A model generated the notes under the pieces. It ran no database searches. It saw only the letters and a program-made list of their open reading frames with translations, and was not told the DNA's origin. Below, piece after piece: positions 24,901-37,141 of a DNA stretch of 64,000 nucleotides. Made by a program: the position numbers and the translations under genes. This stretch comes from Allium sativum (taxonomy: Eukaryota; Streptophyta; Magnoliopsida; Asparagales; Amaryllidaceae). Each line of letters begins with the position of its first letter. Within the stretch, counting starts at the first letter, position 1. Location: the NCBI GenBank assembly GCA_030737875.1, contig CM060915.1:628682786-628746785 (forward strand). Reading direction: 5' to 3'.

Positions 24901-25617
24901 AGAAAAAGGGATTATTTTGAAAATAAATAGAATCTTAAAAATGAAATATTTATATAAAATAAAGAGAATTATATAAAAGGAAATGATTATAATATTTAGA
25001 TTATAAATAGAATTATAATAGAAATATTTGGAAACAAATAGAATTGGAAAAGGAAATATTTTTATGAAATAAATAGGAATTATAAAAGGAAGTATTTTAT
25101 AAAATAAACAGAATTTTATAAAAAGGAAATAAGTCGAAAATAAATATAAAATGGAAATCTGTTTCTAATAGATAAAGGGAAAAGATTTATATAAAGTAGA
25201 ATTAAATAGAAATCTGTTTTGGCAGATAAAATTTGAGAAGAATAATTTAAAAATGATGTTTATCAATTAAGAAAAATATTTATCAATGGATAAATAAAAT
25301 TAAAATTCTGAATTTATATAGGGAAGTAGAAATCGGTTTTAACACCGATATTTTAAATAGGAATTGAACTTAGCAATTATAAAGGGAATTATAAATGAGA
25401 TTTTAGTCTTAGAAGTAAAAAGGAGACTTCGTATGAATAATTCTATAAATAAAAGTATAAATATGAAATATTATTTTTAATTACAAAATCAAACTAAATT
25501 GAAATATAAAAGAAATATTTTTTCACATTTGATGTGAATAATGGATTAAATTGAATATTTTATAAATTAAAACATTTATAAGAAAAACTGGGATTTGAAA
25601 TAGAAATTCAAATGGGA

Positions 25618-26085
25618 ATTTGAATTAGAGTTAACCGATTAGAGTTAATCGGACTAAAGTTAATCGGATTAAAGTTAATTGAATTAGAGTTAACCGATTA
25701 GAATTAATCGAATATTATTTATTCGAATTAGAGTAAATCGAATTAGAGTTAATCGAACAGAGTTAGTTGATTTGATTATTTGTATTAGAGTTAATCAATT
25801 AGAGTTAAAAAAAATAGTTAATCGAATATTAGTTATTCGAATTAGAGTTAATCGAATTAGTCAATCTAATATAAGTTATTCGAAGAGAGGTAATCTAATA
25901 TAGTTTAGTCGAAGGAAAGAGTTATCGAAGATTGTTTATTCGAAGAAGGGGACGTTATCAAATATTGTTTACTCGAAGGAGAGATAATCGAATATGTTTT
26001 ATACGAGAAAAGTGAAATAATCGAATATAGTTTATTCGAAAAAGAGTTATCGAATAAAGATAATTCGAGAGGGAATTATACATTC
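25618..26085 (+). repeat. Short-period repeat block, C 3' LTR copy
   Basis: Counterpart of 12950-13400, with the same attagagttaatcg-type units but different local copy order and substitutions. Confidence 0.75.
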
Positions 26086-26609
26086 GGATTCGATATATCG
26101 AATTCGGGAAATTACTATTTACTTTCCGTTTTTAATCAAGATTTATTTATTTATTAATAAATTAGTTGTTTATTTATTTATTTATTCAAATTAAGAAATA
26201 AAAGTTATATTTAAGTTATTATATTTCGGAAGCATGAGATTATAACATTATTGTTATAATCAAATGATTTATGTAAAAAAAAAGTGGATTCGTAAATAGC
26301 ATTCGAGAGTTACGTAAGGAAATTTGATGAAGATTTAAAAATATGAGTCTATTTCGAGGTTAGAAATGTTGTTTAGTTAAGGTCTGAGAGGTAATTATAC
26401 CCGAACTTGATTGACTTCGTTTTTAACTAAGAAATGGTTAAGGTTCGATAGTGAAGGTTAGTTAATTGAATTTAGTTAATAAGTGTTAATGGTTCGAGTT
26501 GGCATAGCGATATTTTATTTAAACATATGTTTAAATCCAATGAAGATGTTTTGGAAATGTTATCCAAATAAGAATCAGAAATGGTTTCTAATATAGGAGT
26601 TATCCCGTA

Positions 26610-27400
26610 AAAATGCGTGTTTAATATGTCGTATTTAACCATGTCGTTATTCGTCGAGTCGTAAGCATCAAGTCGTTCCAAGGTCATGTCATGAGAAAAG
26701 GAAGTAACCATGCCGTCTTCATGGCGTTAAGAGGAAGCTAAAGCGATCTATAGTCATACCGCTCCAATGTAATGACTTAAGATAAAGTTAAGATCCATGT
26801 CGGCCTTAAACCATGTCGTGAGAGCCAAGTCAGGATCAGGAAATGCATCATGTCATCCGTCGTTTATGTCGTTCAGCGACACAAAGAAGAGGCTGCTACT
26901 GAAGAACCCGATTCAAACCATGTCGTGACCTACTTATGTCGTAAGATATGAAAACCAAGCCGTTAAAATCATATCGCAAAGGAAGAAGTTCATCCATACC
27001 ACATCAGGTCGTTTGCAATCATATCGCGTCCTTCCATATCGCATTCCAACCATAACGTCAAAGTTAAGTCGTCATGCGATATGGCACCGTGACATGCCAT
27101 AAGCCCAAGACGTAAAGAAACATAAGGTCACATGACATGAATCATGCCGTCCAGCCTCTAGATCGTTTAACGAATTATAGGGCTAATCGCTGATTCAAAG
27201 CCTGAAGCTAAACCATGTCGCCTCCAACTAGTGTCGAATCATGCAAACGATACGAGTCGTGATAAGGTAGGTCATGTCGGCTCACAAGCTTAAGGCGCCA
27301 GGGGGTTAACCCGACAGGCAACACGAGTCATGTCGTAAATGACATGACTTATAGCGAGAATCTGAGTCATGACGGTGGCGACATGAGTCATGGCATTTTT
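26610..27400 (+). repeat. CATGTCGT-word cluster in the U3 of J
   Basis: The word catgtcgt and near forms (catatcgc, catgccgt, aagtcgt) recur more than twenty times at irregular spacing upstream of the TATA box. Confidence 0.65.
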
Positions 27401-27440
27401 CTGCATAATTACGAAACTGCCATCTGGTCTGAAGATCACC

Positions 27441-27448
27441 TATAAATA
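27441..27448 (+). promoter_or_regulatory. TATA box of element J
   Basis: tataaata in acctataaataccactc, about 840 bases into the LTR, followed by a leader-like stretch. Confidence 0.7.
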
Positions 27449-29146
27449 CCACTCATAATTTACTTGAGAGGGGGACCGAAAATTCATTCTTACAAGGGGA
27501 CTCCGTCAAATTCAAAGCTCACCTACAACTTCTCTAATGGCTTTTATGAATTCATCACCACTTTTCTAACTTCATGAAGATCAAATCCAAGCCAATAATC
27601 ATGAGGGCTTTCTACAATTGGATCTAAGAACCTTCAATCTCATTCAAGTTATGGAGATCATGGGAAAGGATCAAAGCTTACGAGAGATTGAAGATTCATT
27701 ACAAAGCAAAAAAAAATCCTCTTTCTTCACCAAGTTTAAGAGAAGTAAAGTCATAAATTGAGTTAGGAGAGAGAAATGATTGCAATAAGGGAAAATTCAT
27801 GTGTTGTAAGCTTAAAAATTATAATGATAATTGATTAAAGTGGATGTAGATTCATATAGAATCGAACCACTATAAAAATTCCTTTGTGTTCTTACTTGCT
27901 TTTATTCGTTTATTTTGCGATTTTGCGGTTCCATATTCTTACCGAATAGGTGAAGTGTAACTTTTATACCTTGGGTGTTTGATCCCAAATTTGGAGAAAA
28001 CAATAGGAAATAAGAAATGGGAGTAAATATGGGAATGTTTTCCAATGATTTATAATGTATATTTTCTAAATTTAGAAAAATAAGGATTTACGAATATATG
28101 GAAACGAGAATAGGGAAATGGATAATTGAATGACCAATTAAATTAAAGGGGATCAGTGTTGATTGATGATTTGCTTGATAAGATTTCCATTTTGAAAATA
28201 CGACCATAGTTTGCACACATGTTTTCCTTTGATAGTTAAATCACCAACTATCAAAGTTTTTAACCATTTCCGTTGTCAATACGGAGAGACCGGGATCAGA
28301 TTTATTATCTGAAAACCCCTCTGTATGGGCATTAGCGTTGCGAATCAAATATTATGAAGATAATTGAAGATGGAGTTGTGCAAGTGTTATTCCGGCGATC
28401 CTAGGTAAAAAATGCCTAAGATGGATTTACAGAATAGTGCATTCGGTTTGTCCAGACCCGGGACAACGTGTATGGACGAATTTCTGAAAGAGTATATCTA
28501 ATGGATCACGTAAGCTGATCGCTTCTAACATATCCACGTTTGGTGGAATAGGAATTTGTTTCTCTTAGCTTTATACCCGTAGTATATTTGGGGAAATCAA
28601 TTTGTGATTTGGTGGGTATGACGATGTGACATTTAAAGTAAATTGAGGTGTGATCTGTCAAAAGATACGTATGACCTCAAGCCTCATCATCCGGGAAATG
28701 ACAAAAATCGGGCAGGCACCATGGCTATGTGGGTCGCCTCCATTAGGGAGTATTGTCACCATCTAGAGAATATTCATATTTGTTACTTCTTTTCGCTTCT
28801 ATATCTCTCGGGAACGGTACTGTTTGTAAAGGCCCGAAAATTCCCACCCTTTGAATCGACCATAAACCACACAGGTCTGAACCAAAAGTTGGAAATCTTC
28901 GGATACTTTAACTTTGGGAATACAACATATTAAAACAACAACCGAAGACTTTTATAACATATCATATAATGTTACATCAGAATACAGAATATCAGAGTAC
29001 ATTGAATAAAAATACAGCGGAAGAATAAGTTACAATAATTGAAATATATTGCAGCGGAAGAAACACAGCGGAAGACACTCTATCTCTGGACACAACTTTA
29101 AGCTTCAACCCAGAATCCTGCTTGATATATCTGCAAAAATAGCTAC

Positions 29147-29226
29147 TCGACTGCCCGTGTGGAAAATATGGGCACCCGAGTTTGCCAGTGGACAAATTAC
29201 AAGGCAGTCATGGGACTGGTGTGAGA
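29147..29226 (-). other. Conserved LTR block, D left copy
   Basis: The minus strand reads ctcacaccagtcccatgact, then a spacer, then gggtgcccatat...gggca, in the same order as in C, G and H. CAGTC/GACTG and TGCCC/GGGCA can pair. Confidence 0.65.
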
Positions 29227-29365
29227 ATTCTACTTAACCTATGTAATATAATAAGGCTAATCACAGGACCACGCCACTTTCGTGGAACGGGTTTTCTCCT
29301 ATGGATTGCCAGTGCATAAAGCAAAGTAAATTGTAGAATAACGCAATGTCTTTCTGAAAAATGAA

Positions 29366-29437
29366 ACCATTATAAGACTCAGGTCCCATCACACAATGCA
29401 ACGCACGCCGGAGGATAGAGTTTTACCTTATAATGGT
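29366..29437 (-). other. Conserved 11-bp stem with 50-nt loop, D left copy
   Basis: On the plus strand ACCATTATAAG (29366-29376) and CTTATAATGGT (29427-29437) are perfect complements over exactly 50 nt. The loop includes ggtcccatcacacaatgca and ggatagagtttta. It lies about 540 bp from the LTR end. Confidence 0.75.
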
Positions 29438-31724
29438 CAAAAGATGCAAGATACGCATAAAACGGATATTATATAATAATAGTGTGCAGCCAATTTGAAA
29501 TACATCAAAGTAAATGTATTAATCCTTGACGGCATGAGTGCCCCATCCCACTATGTCGCCATATATAGGTATACAATCAAAACCGAATGATGTCATATTG
29601 GAAATTTGGGTTTCCATCTGAGTCAAGGCTAGGGAGGAGATCCTTACCGATTCGAGACATTCTAGCAATGCCCCAGGATTGGTACTCTGTCCAACCCTTG
29701 GATCCTGCAGGGCTGGTCCACACTTACTTTTGTGGATTAGAAATGCTTGAACACACGTTCCCCGGTCCTTTTGGACCTATAATACGGCCAGTGGCGACCG
29801 CATAAACCGAGGCCTCGAAAAATCCAACAACCCAATGAATAAATGCCAGCGCTGGTAGGTCCCTGGCACCACTCTAGCTAGAAAGAAACGTGTGCACTCC
29901 CTGCGTTCCCTTCTCCCGTTTTTAGACTCTACCGGGTTGTGAGGCTCGCGAAGTCACGATATACACAAAGCTATGCCTAAATAGACTGTGCTTTGATCAT
30001 CAGCCACAAGGCCTGCTTTCTCACAAAGCCTTGATCAATTGCATCTTAGCATGCCACATTGTCAGACCATACCATATCATTGATCATCTACCAATATATA
30101 TATAACCTCTTAGCTCATACGTCTTAGAGAAGGGTGTTAAACACCAAACAGAAATATATAATTAGTAGCGTTCAACAAATATAGTAGAAAGGAATACAAT
30201 GTCAGACACACAATCCATTTACAAGTCCGCGCTGGGTCTGAACGAAACAACGTGTCCGTTGATCTCCAAATACGTTTGGACGATCATTACTAAATACCTT
30301 GCCTTGGGAGGCCAGTCCCAATTCAAGATACTAGTCATCATCATCCCAACGATGTGAAAACCTTCGGTCTTCAACCACCGCCTTCATCTTCGACTCTTGA
30401 TCGTCGTGATGATTATTCAGAATGGGTTAAACCCGGTCTTTCTGAATAACTCGCGTATTATGTGATTAAAAATCAAATATTGGAAAATCACACACATTAT
30501 GCCACATTCCGACTCAAATTTTTTTTTAAATAAGATATTCATATTAAAAGATTCTCATTAATTTATCAAAGATAATTTAATAAATTAAATCTTAAATCTT
30601 CCTTAAAAGACTTATTAAAACTCCAGTTTTATTTGATATTAAAAATCATTATTACAATATCATTTATTTTTAAGGAATAAATCCTATCTTAAACAGGTTA
30701 AAGAACTAGTGTCCTTTAAACACAGTTCACGATAAACCCATAAATCAATTTCCAAAATATGGAATTCCACAGAAATCAAATCAATACATAATCGATATAA
30801 ATTCCTGTATCGGACTAATAATATACATGGAATAACGGCAAAACCTCTTAAATTCCATATATAATATCGGTCTTCTTTTACAGAAGCCCATTTCGATTAT
30901 TACCAATCGAATTTCCACTTAATTCTAATTTAATATATTAAATTGGAAAATTTGATTTTTAGAAAATGCCTTTTTAAATTTATAAAATAGATTTATAAAG
31001 TCCAAATAGTAATTTCAATGTAAATTTGACTAAAGGACAAATGTTGTTTAAAAACACCGTCCACGATAAATCTACTCCACATCTCAATTTATTTCTTATC
31101 ACAAAATATGATTGCAATTCTAGTAATCTTAATTAAAAGGTCTCTCTTTAAATATTAATTCATTATTATAAACATATTTTAAAATAATCATTAAAAATAT
31201 ACTTTATAAAAGATTTTTAAATGTGAAGTATTCTTCATATTATAACCTTTTATCTCTTAAAAATATTCTTTGTTTTAACATATACTTAATTAAAATATTC
31301 TTTATATAAAAAGAATTTCTAATGTAAAAATATTCTTATTGAAAAGAACACCTGAATCGAAATGCGACTCAACCATTTACCATATAATTTGGATTATATG
31401 GATTTCACACACACCATATATATGACCATAACAGTATAATCATCAAGTCATCCATTAACATCCAAAGTGTAAATTTCACTGTGTAAGCGTTAAATTTAAA
31501 TAATAACGCTCATCGCAGCCTGTCGTTCTAACGATCAACATACATTTAAATATTGGGATTAGTGTATGTTAATTTTCATCCCAACACCCGTGTGGTGTTT
31601 CAACCAACAAACAAATAATAAATTATTTGTGCACTTGGGCGATGTGTAAAATTTATCGACCCATTCACATAAACAAGTCAGTTAACTTGTCTATGGAAGT
31701 GTAATACACAATATATAATACAAC

Positions 31725-34130
31725 AATAAAAATGTCTCTTTTATTTCTATTCTCTATCGCATGTAAAATGCCAATAAAAATGTAATCTTTATTTCTATTC
31801 TTTTATCGTATCTAAACTGACGATAAAAATATAATCTTCATTTCTGTTCCTTTCATTGTAAATAAATGAAAAGAAAAATATAATCTTTAATCCCATTTGT
31901 AATAGGGAATACAATTAATAACAAAAATATAACTTTTCATTTCATGCTTATTTGCAATAGAGAATGCAAATAAAGATTTCAACTTTTCAATTTGATGTTT
32001 ATTTACATAAAGGAATGTAAATAAAAATAATTGTAACTTTCATTTCATAATTTATTTGCATTAATGATTGCGAATGAAGATGTATCTTTTATTCTCATGT
32101 TTTATTTGCGTTGAGTAATGCAAATAAAAATGTAATATTAATTTTCTAGTTTTATTTACATCAAGAAATGTAAATAAAAGAACAACTTCTTATTTTATGT
32201 TTATTTACATCAAGTGAAGTAAATAAATAAATAAATAAAATGTAACCTTTATTTTAAAGTTTTGTTCGCATTTAAGACATGCAACAAAAATGAAACATTT
32301 GTTTTTAATAAATTTGTTTGCATCTAAATTTGCAAACAAAATGTAAATGTAATTTTTATTCTCTTGTTTGCTTGCAACTAAGGTTGCAAACAACAAATGA
32401 AATTTTATCTCTTTGTTTTATTTGCATGATGGAATGCAAATAATAATAAAAAATGTAAATTAGTTTGCATCTAAATTTGCAAACCAAAAATGCAAATTTT
32501 ATTTTCTTGTTTGCTTGCAACAAAAGTTGTAAACAAAAATGTAAATTTTTTCTTCTTTCATCTTTTATTTGCATGGAAGGATGCAAAAATGTATTTTTTT
32601 TTATTTCCTACGCTTCGTTTGCATTGTAGAATGCAAACAAAAATATAATTTTTATTTTCATGTATTGTTTACATTGCGGAATGTAAACAAAAATGTATTT
32701 TTAATGGTTTGCTCACATTGTGAATGCGAACAAAAACGTAAATCTTATTTTTAATGTTTCGTTCGCATTGTGAATGCGAACAAAATACAAATCGTATTTT
32801 TAAAGGTTTTGTTCGCATTGTGAATGCAAACAAAATATGTTAATTTTATATATTTTTTTATTGTTTCGTTTGCATTGTGAATGCAAACAAAAAGGCCAAT
32901 TTTATTTATTTCATATTACATTCGCATTGAAGAACATAATAAAAAGTTAACTTATTTCCTATGTTAGATTTGCATTAGTGAATGCAAAATAAAGAACAAT
33001 TTTGTTTTAATGTATAATTGCATTTGTAAGTGCAATTAAAAGAGCAAATTTATTTTCAGTGCATATTTGTATTTGGTAATACAAATGAAGAAAAAATGAA
33101 CTTTTGTTTCAATGTTTTATTTGTATTTGAGGATACAAATAAAATGACATATTTCATTTTAATGCTTGATTTGTATATGTAAGTACAAATAAAAGGAACA
33201 AACTTTATTTCTATATTTACTTGTATTTGTGAATACAAATAAAAAGAACAAATTATTGTTCAATGTTTTGTTTGTATATGTGAATATAAATAAAAAGAAC
33301 AAATTATATTTCAATGAACAAAATTTCAATAAAAATGCAATCTTATTTTATAAACTCTTCATTTCAACAAAAGGAAAATAAAGATATAATCTTTTTATTT
33401 TAATCTTTACGATGAAATCTAAATCACATTAAAAATGTAATTTTTAATGAAAAATCTTTCTATTGAAAACAATGAACACATAAAAATAGAATCTTTTACG
33501 TGGCTTCTTTTTGTTGACATCACAATTACATTGAAAATGAAGTTTTAATGTTACTTCTTTTATCGAAACCAATATTTCATTAAAAATGAGATTTTCCAAT
33601 GTTATAACTTTTATTGAAATCAAAGTGACAAATAAAATATGACTTTTTATTGAGATCACTATTTTTACCTAAAAATGTAATCTTTTAATTTCATCTCTTT
33701 AATGAAACAAATTCCTATCAAAAATATATGTTGTTTTTATCATTCTTTTTAATGTAAGCAAATTCACATTTAAGATATTTTTTTTTGTTGACCCATATTC
33801 TGTTGTTATATAAACAAATAAAAATAAGATTTTTATTTGTCGTTCGAATTCTAATATTATATAAACAGATAAAAATAAGATTTCTATTTGTTGTTCGATT
33901 TCTATTGTAAATACACAAATAAAAAATTAGTTTTATTTGCGTTCAATTTTTTTTGCATAATTAACAATGAAAATAAGTTTTATTTGTCGGTCAATTTCTA
34001 TTGTTCAATCAACAAATAAAAATGAGTATTTATTTGTCGTTCAAATTCCTATTGTAATGTCAACAAATAAAAAATGAGTTTTTATTTGTTGACCTAATTT
34101 TATCATTCATTTCAGAATAATGAAAATAAT
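31725..34130 (-). repeat. Tandem array of ~60-bp hairpin units, D left LTR
   Basis: Roughly 35-40 imperfect units. Most contain an inverted repeat such as gtttgcatt...aatgcaaac, gtttacatt...aatgtaaac, gttcgcatt...aatgcgaac or atttgtat...atacaaat, separated by AT-rich aaaatgtaatttttatttt-type linkers. Arms change together between units. Toward 33400-34130 the palindromes weaken but the period remains. Open frames across it are low-complexity artefacts. Confidence 0.85.
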
Positions 34131-34619
34131 ATTTTGATATCATAAATTAAATTATTTCCACTAGATCTGAATAAATATGATTTAAACTAAATAAAATATG
34201 TTTTAGATCTAATTTTAGATCCAATTTCCTAACTGCAAATAAATTCAACAAAATGTATAAAATTCCAATGGAGATTTATCATAACATGAACCACAACACA
34301 TACAACAAGCGAACAATCAACCATTCAAACATCACAGAACATTTCAGATCTGAATTTATGTGATAATACAGTTATTGTTAACGCAAGAAAATAATTAATA
34401 ATTAATAAGATAATTAATTAGAATTCTCACATTGAATTTGGCCGATTTTCCAACTGTCTCAGTTTCAGCTTTGGTTGGTGCCATCGCGTAGATCTTAATT
34501 TTGTGATTCCAACGCAATTTACGGTTTGTAAAACGGACCTCGTATGAAAGAGTTATGAATTTTTAAAGATCGGATAAATTGAATAATTAAATAATAAAAT
34601 AATTTAAAAAAATTCGGAC

Positions 34620-35030
34620 CTTCTCCTTCTTCCCAACCCGACGTTCTTCTTCTTGGCCGAACTACCCATAGCCGCTCCTTCTTCCTTCTACACGCACCCC
34701 AATACAAGCCACCATCGTCCGATCAAATGTCACCACCACGACCGCCTTGCCAAGAGCCACCAACACCCCCAAACCCGTCGAACTCGGCCTCCAATCTCAC
34801 CCCGAAAACACCAAAAACGCAGCACTTCAGGCCGAAAATCCGCGAAACCCGTGAACCAAAACCCGATCTTGACCGTATGGATTGAAAGGTCTTTGAATTC
34901 TCTTCGATTTGATATATTATGCGTCGATTTTCGTTGAGCGGATCAAAAGTTATTGAGGTTTGAAAATCGGACAATTCTGGCCATCAAATTCTGGGCGGCG
35001 GCTGGCCATTAGGATTAGGGTTTCAGCCGA
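34620..35030 (-). other. GC-richer leader-like segment of D LTR
   Basis: It stands out from the AT-rich surroundings (ggcggcggctggcc, cttcttcccaacccgacg) and sits where G carries its R-region start. Open frames occur on both strands (plus 34653-34937, minus 34723-34974). Neither resembles a known family and the copy in the other LTR is not independent evidence, so no gene is called. Confidence 0.45.
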
Positions 35031-36094
35031 AATTTTTAATGATATTTTAATCCTTAATCTCTTTTTACGTGAAATAAAGTGGGTTTTTCGGACTTTCTCC
35101 GATTTGGGCCTGCTTACTGTCGTTCTTAAGGTTTTGAGGCCTTCTGAACGCGATGGGCTATGTCCTGGACTCCAATTCTGATGTCTATACTTTTTTTCGG
35201 TTTTTAATTAAAAATACAATATTAAATAAATAATTTAATTTCTACCGTATATTTAAATATGCCGGGGCCACATACGGACTCCGAAAATTCAAAAAAAAAT
35301 ATTTTTAGCTTTCTTATGACGATACGGTTCTAACGAGACTAATTTCGTTGAATTCTGAGACTGTTTGAAAAATGGCCTTTTTCAAGTCGTTTAATTTTTA
35401 CTGAAATTGACAAAACTGAAATCTTTTTGCCGCGGCCACAAATTAATTTCAAAAATTATGAAAAATTAAACTTAACAATATTTTGACATTCCGGATCCAA
35501 CAAAAGTGGTTTCGTCGAAAACGGAGGTCGTTTGAAAATTTTCTATTTTTAAGGGCTATATATTTAATATTAAAAATACATTTTTAAACATATAGTTCTC
35601 GAAACTCAAAATATATAAGTGTTTACTGTTTTTCAATGTAGAAACATCATTTCGAACTCAATGGAAGTGGTTTCGAGTCCAAATTCCTTCGTATGTGAAA
35701 AGTAGCATTTTGGGCCATATATATTAAATATAATTAAATTCTACAGCGACTTTTCTAAAAATTGAATTGGCCATAACTCTTGAATTTTAAAACGAAATTT
35801 CAATTTTTCAGATTCGTTGGAAAGATATGATTAAACAGATTTAAATATTTCTTGTTTCGCTCAATTCTGATTTATTTTGAATCCTGTACATTCAGTCAAA
35901 GTTTAAAAAATAAATTTCAAACTACCGCGCTATTTCAGGCTCGTTTTATAATTAAATTAAATTTATTCGTTTCAACTTCAATTAAAATAAATTTTTAGCC
36001 CTTAATATTTAAATTAAATTATATATTCTCCAAATTCAGTAAAATTTTCTAAAATAATTTTTTTTTATTGGTTCAGAATTTGCGGGTTGTTACA

Positions 36095-36130
36095 ATCTCC
36101 CCCACTTAAAATCTTTTCGTCCTCGAAAAG
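36095..36130 (-). other. PPT of element D with adjacent hairpin
   Basis: The minus strand reads CTTTTCG AGGA CGAAAAG (36113-36130), then attttaagtgggggagat up to the LTR. The stem is perfect. Compared with A and C, two outer pairs are replaced on both sides (AATTTCG/CGAAATT becomes CTTTTCG/CGAAAAG). Confidence 0.75.
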
Positions 36131-36521
36131 GAAATGAGCTAAAAGTTGTTTATTCAACTAATTTAATTTTCATTTTATTATTGTTAAATAATTTATTAGT
36201 TGAATTTAATAATCACACATCATAATTATCTATCAATTAGTTGATTAAATTGTCAAAATATATAACTTTTATATATTCAAAAATCATATTTTCTAACATC
36301 GAATTATATATATAATTACAAGTACGTTAATTATAGACTTCTCACTCTGACTCATTCTAGGGCATTACTAACCCCATCTCTAATGAGTTTACTCATTCTA
36401 GGATACTACTGATCCTATCTCTAATGAGTATTCTGTTTTATAGGACATTACTAATCCTACCTCTGATGAGTCTTCTGTTCAATTCTAACGAGTTGTACCC
36501 CAAAGATTTGAGCTAACCAGA

Positions 36522-36533
36522 GCTCTGATACCA
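36522..36533 (-). other. Primer-binding site of element D, tRNA-iMet type
   Basis: The minus strand reads tggtatcagagc beside the 5' LTR, the same primer type as elements A, C and H. Confidence 0.88.
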
Positions 36534-37069
36534 ACTGTAAAGGCCCGAAAATTCCCACCCTTTGAATCGACCATAAACCACACAGGTCTGAACCAAAAGT
36601 TGGAAATCTTCGGATACTTTAACTTTGGGAATACAACATATTAAAACAACAACCGAAGACTTTTATAACATATCATATAATGTTACATCAGAATATCAGA
36701 GTACATTGAATAAAAATACAGCGGAAGAATAAGTTACAATAATTGAAATATATTGCAGCGGAAGAAACACAGCGGAAGACTCTCTATCTCTGGACACAGC
36801 TTTAAGCTTCAACCCAGAATCCTGCTTAATATATCTGCAAAAATAGCTACTCGACTGCCCGTGTGGAAAATATGGGCACCCGAGTTTGCCAGTGGACAAA
36901 TTACAGGTCAGTCATGGGACTGGTGTGAGAATTCTACTTAACCTATGTAATATAATAAGGCTAATCACAGGACCAGGCCACTTTCGCGGAACGGGTTTTC
37001 TCCTATGGATTGCCAGTGCATAAAGTAAAGTAAATCGTAGAATAACGCAATGCCTTTCTGAAAAATGAA

Positions 37070-37141
37070 ACCATTATAGGACTCAGGTCCCATCACACAA
37101 TGCAACGCACGCCGGAGGATAGAGTTTTACCTTATAATGGT
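37070..37141 (-). other. Conserved stem-loop, D right copy
   Basis: Same as 29366-29437, but one base differs (ccattatagg) and the opposing strand is unchanged. In the LTR-sense RNA the new pair is C opposite A, so this copy has one mismatch. Loop length is again 50 nt. Confidence 0.7.

Larger units (their letters stand above)
26598..28002 (+). mobile_element. Element J: solo LTR, Tat/Athila-like
   Basis: 1405 bp inserted in C, with TSD atagg at 26593-26597 and 28003-28007. It begins agttatcccg (a decayed TG start) and ends ggagaaaaca. The last ~150 bases (gaatcgaaccactataaaaa, then ttgggtgtttgatcccaaat) resemble the E LTR 3' end in reverse, so it is probably a Tat/Athila-lineage LTR in plus orientation. 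A TATA box at 27441 supports that direction. No PBS, PPT or coding region is present. Confidence 0.8.
28825..36094 (-). repeat. Element D 3' LTR (left on plus strand), 7270 bp
   Basis: Read on the minus strand: U3 from 36094, a GC-richer leader region (about 35030-34620), the hairpin array (34130-31725), AT-rich spacer, then a conserved U5-side block (about 30400-28825) with stem-loops at 29366-29437 and 29147-29226. No supported genes; small frames here are mirrored in the other LTR only because the LTRs are copies. Confidence 0.93.
36095..36535 (-). other. Entire internal region of element D, 441 bp
   Basis: Non-coding. It holds the PPT context, an AT-rich middle, and three diverged ~45-bp repeats at about 36345-36475 (actcattctagg..ttacta..ccta/tctctaatgag forms), then the PBS: the minus strand reads tggtatcagagc (36522-36533) two bases from the LTR. 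Confidence 0.9.

Noticed and set aside
32205..33238. Cys/Phe/Lys-rich small frames across the D hairpin array
   Set aside because: Low-complexity products of the ~60-bp repeat, present on both strands without family similarity.
31725..34130. CRISPR-like array
   Set aside because: Period and palindromic repeats superficially resemble one, but units are degenerate, spacers are AT-rich and similar, and the context is a plant LTR.
34653..34937. Pro/Arg/His-rich open frame in D LTR, also present at 42364-42723
   Set aside because: The second copy is simply the other LTR, so it is not independent conservation. No family is recognised, an overlapping frame exists on the other strand, and G lacks a matching frame.
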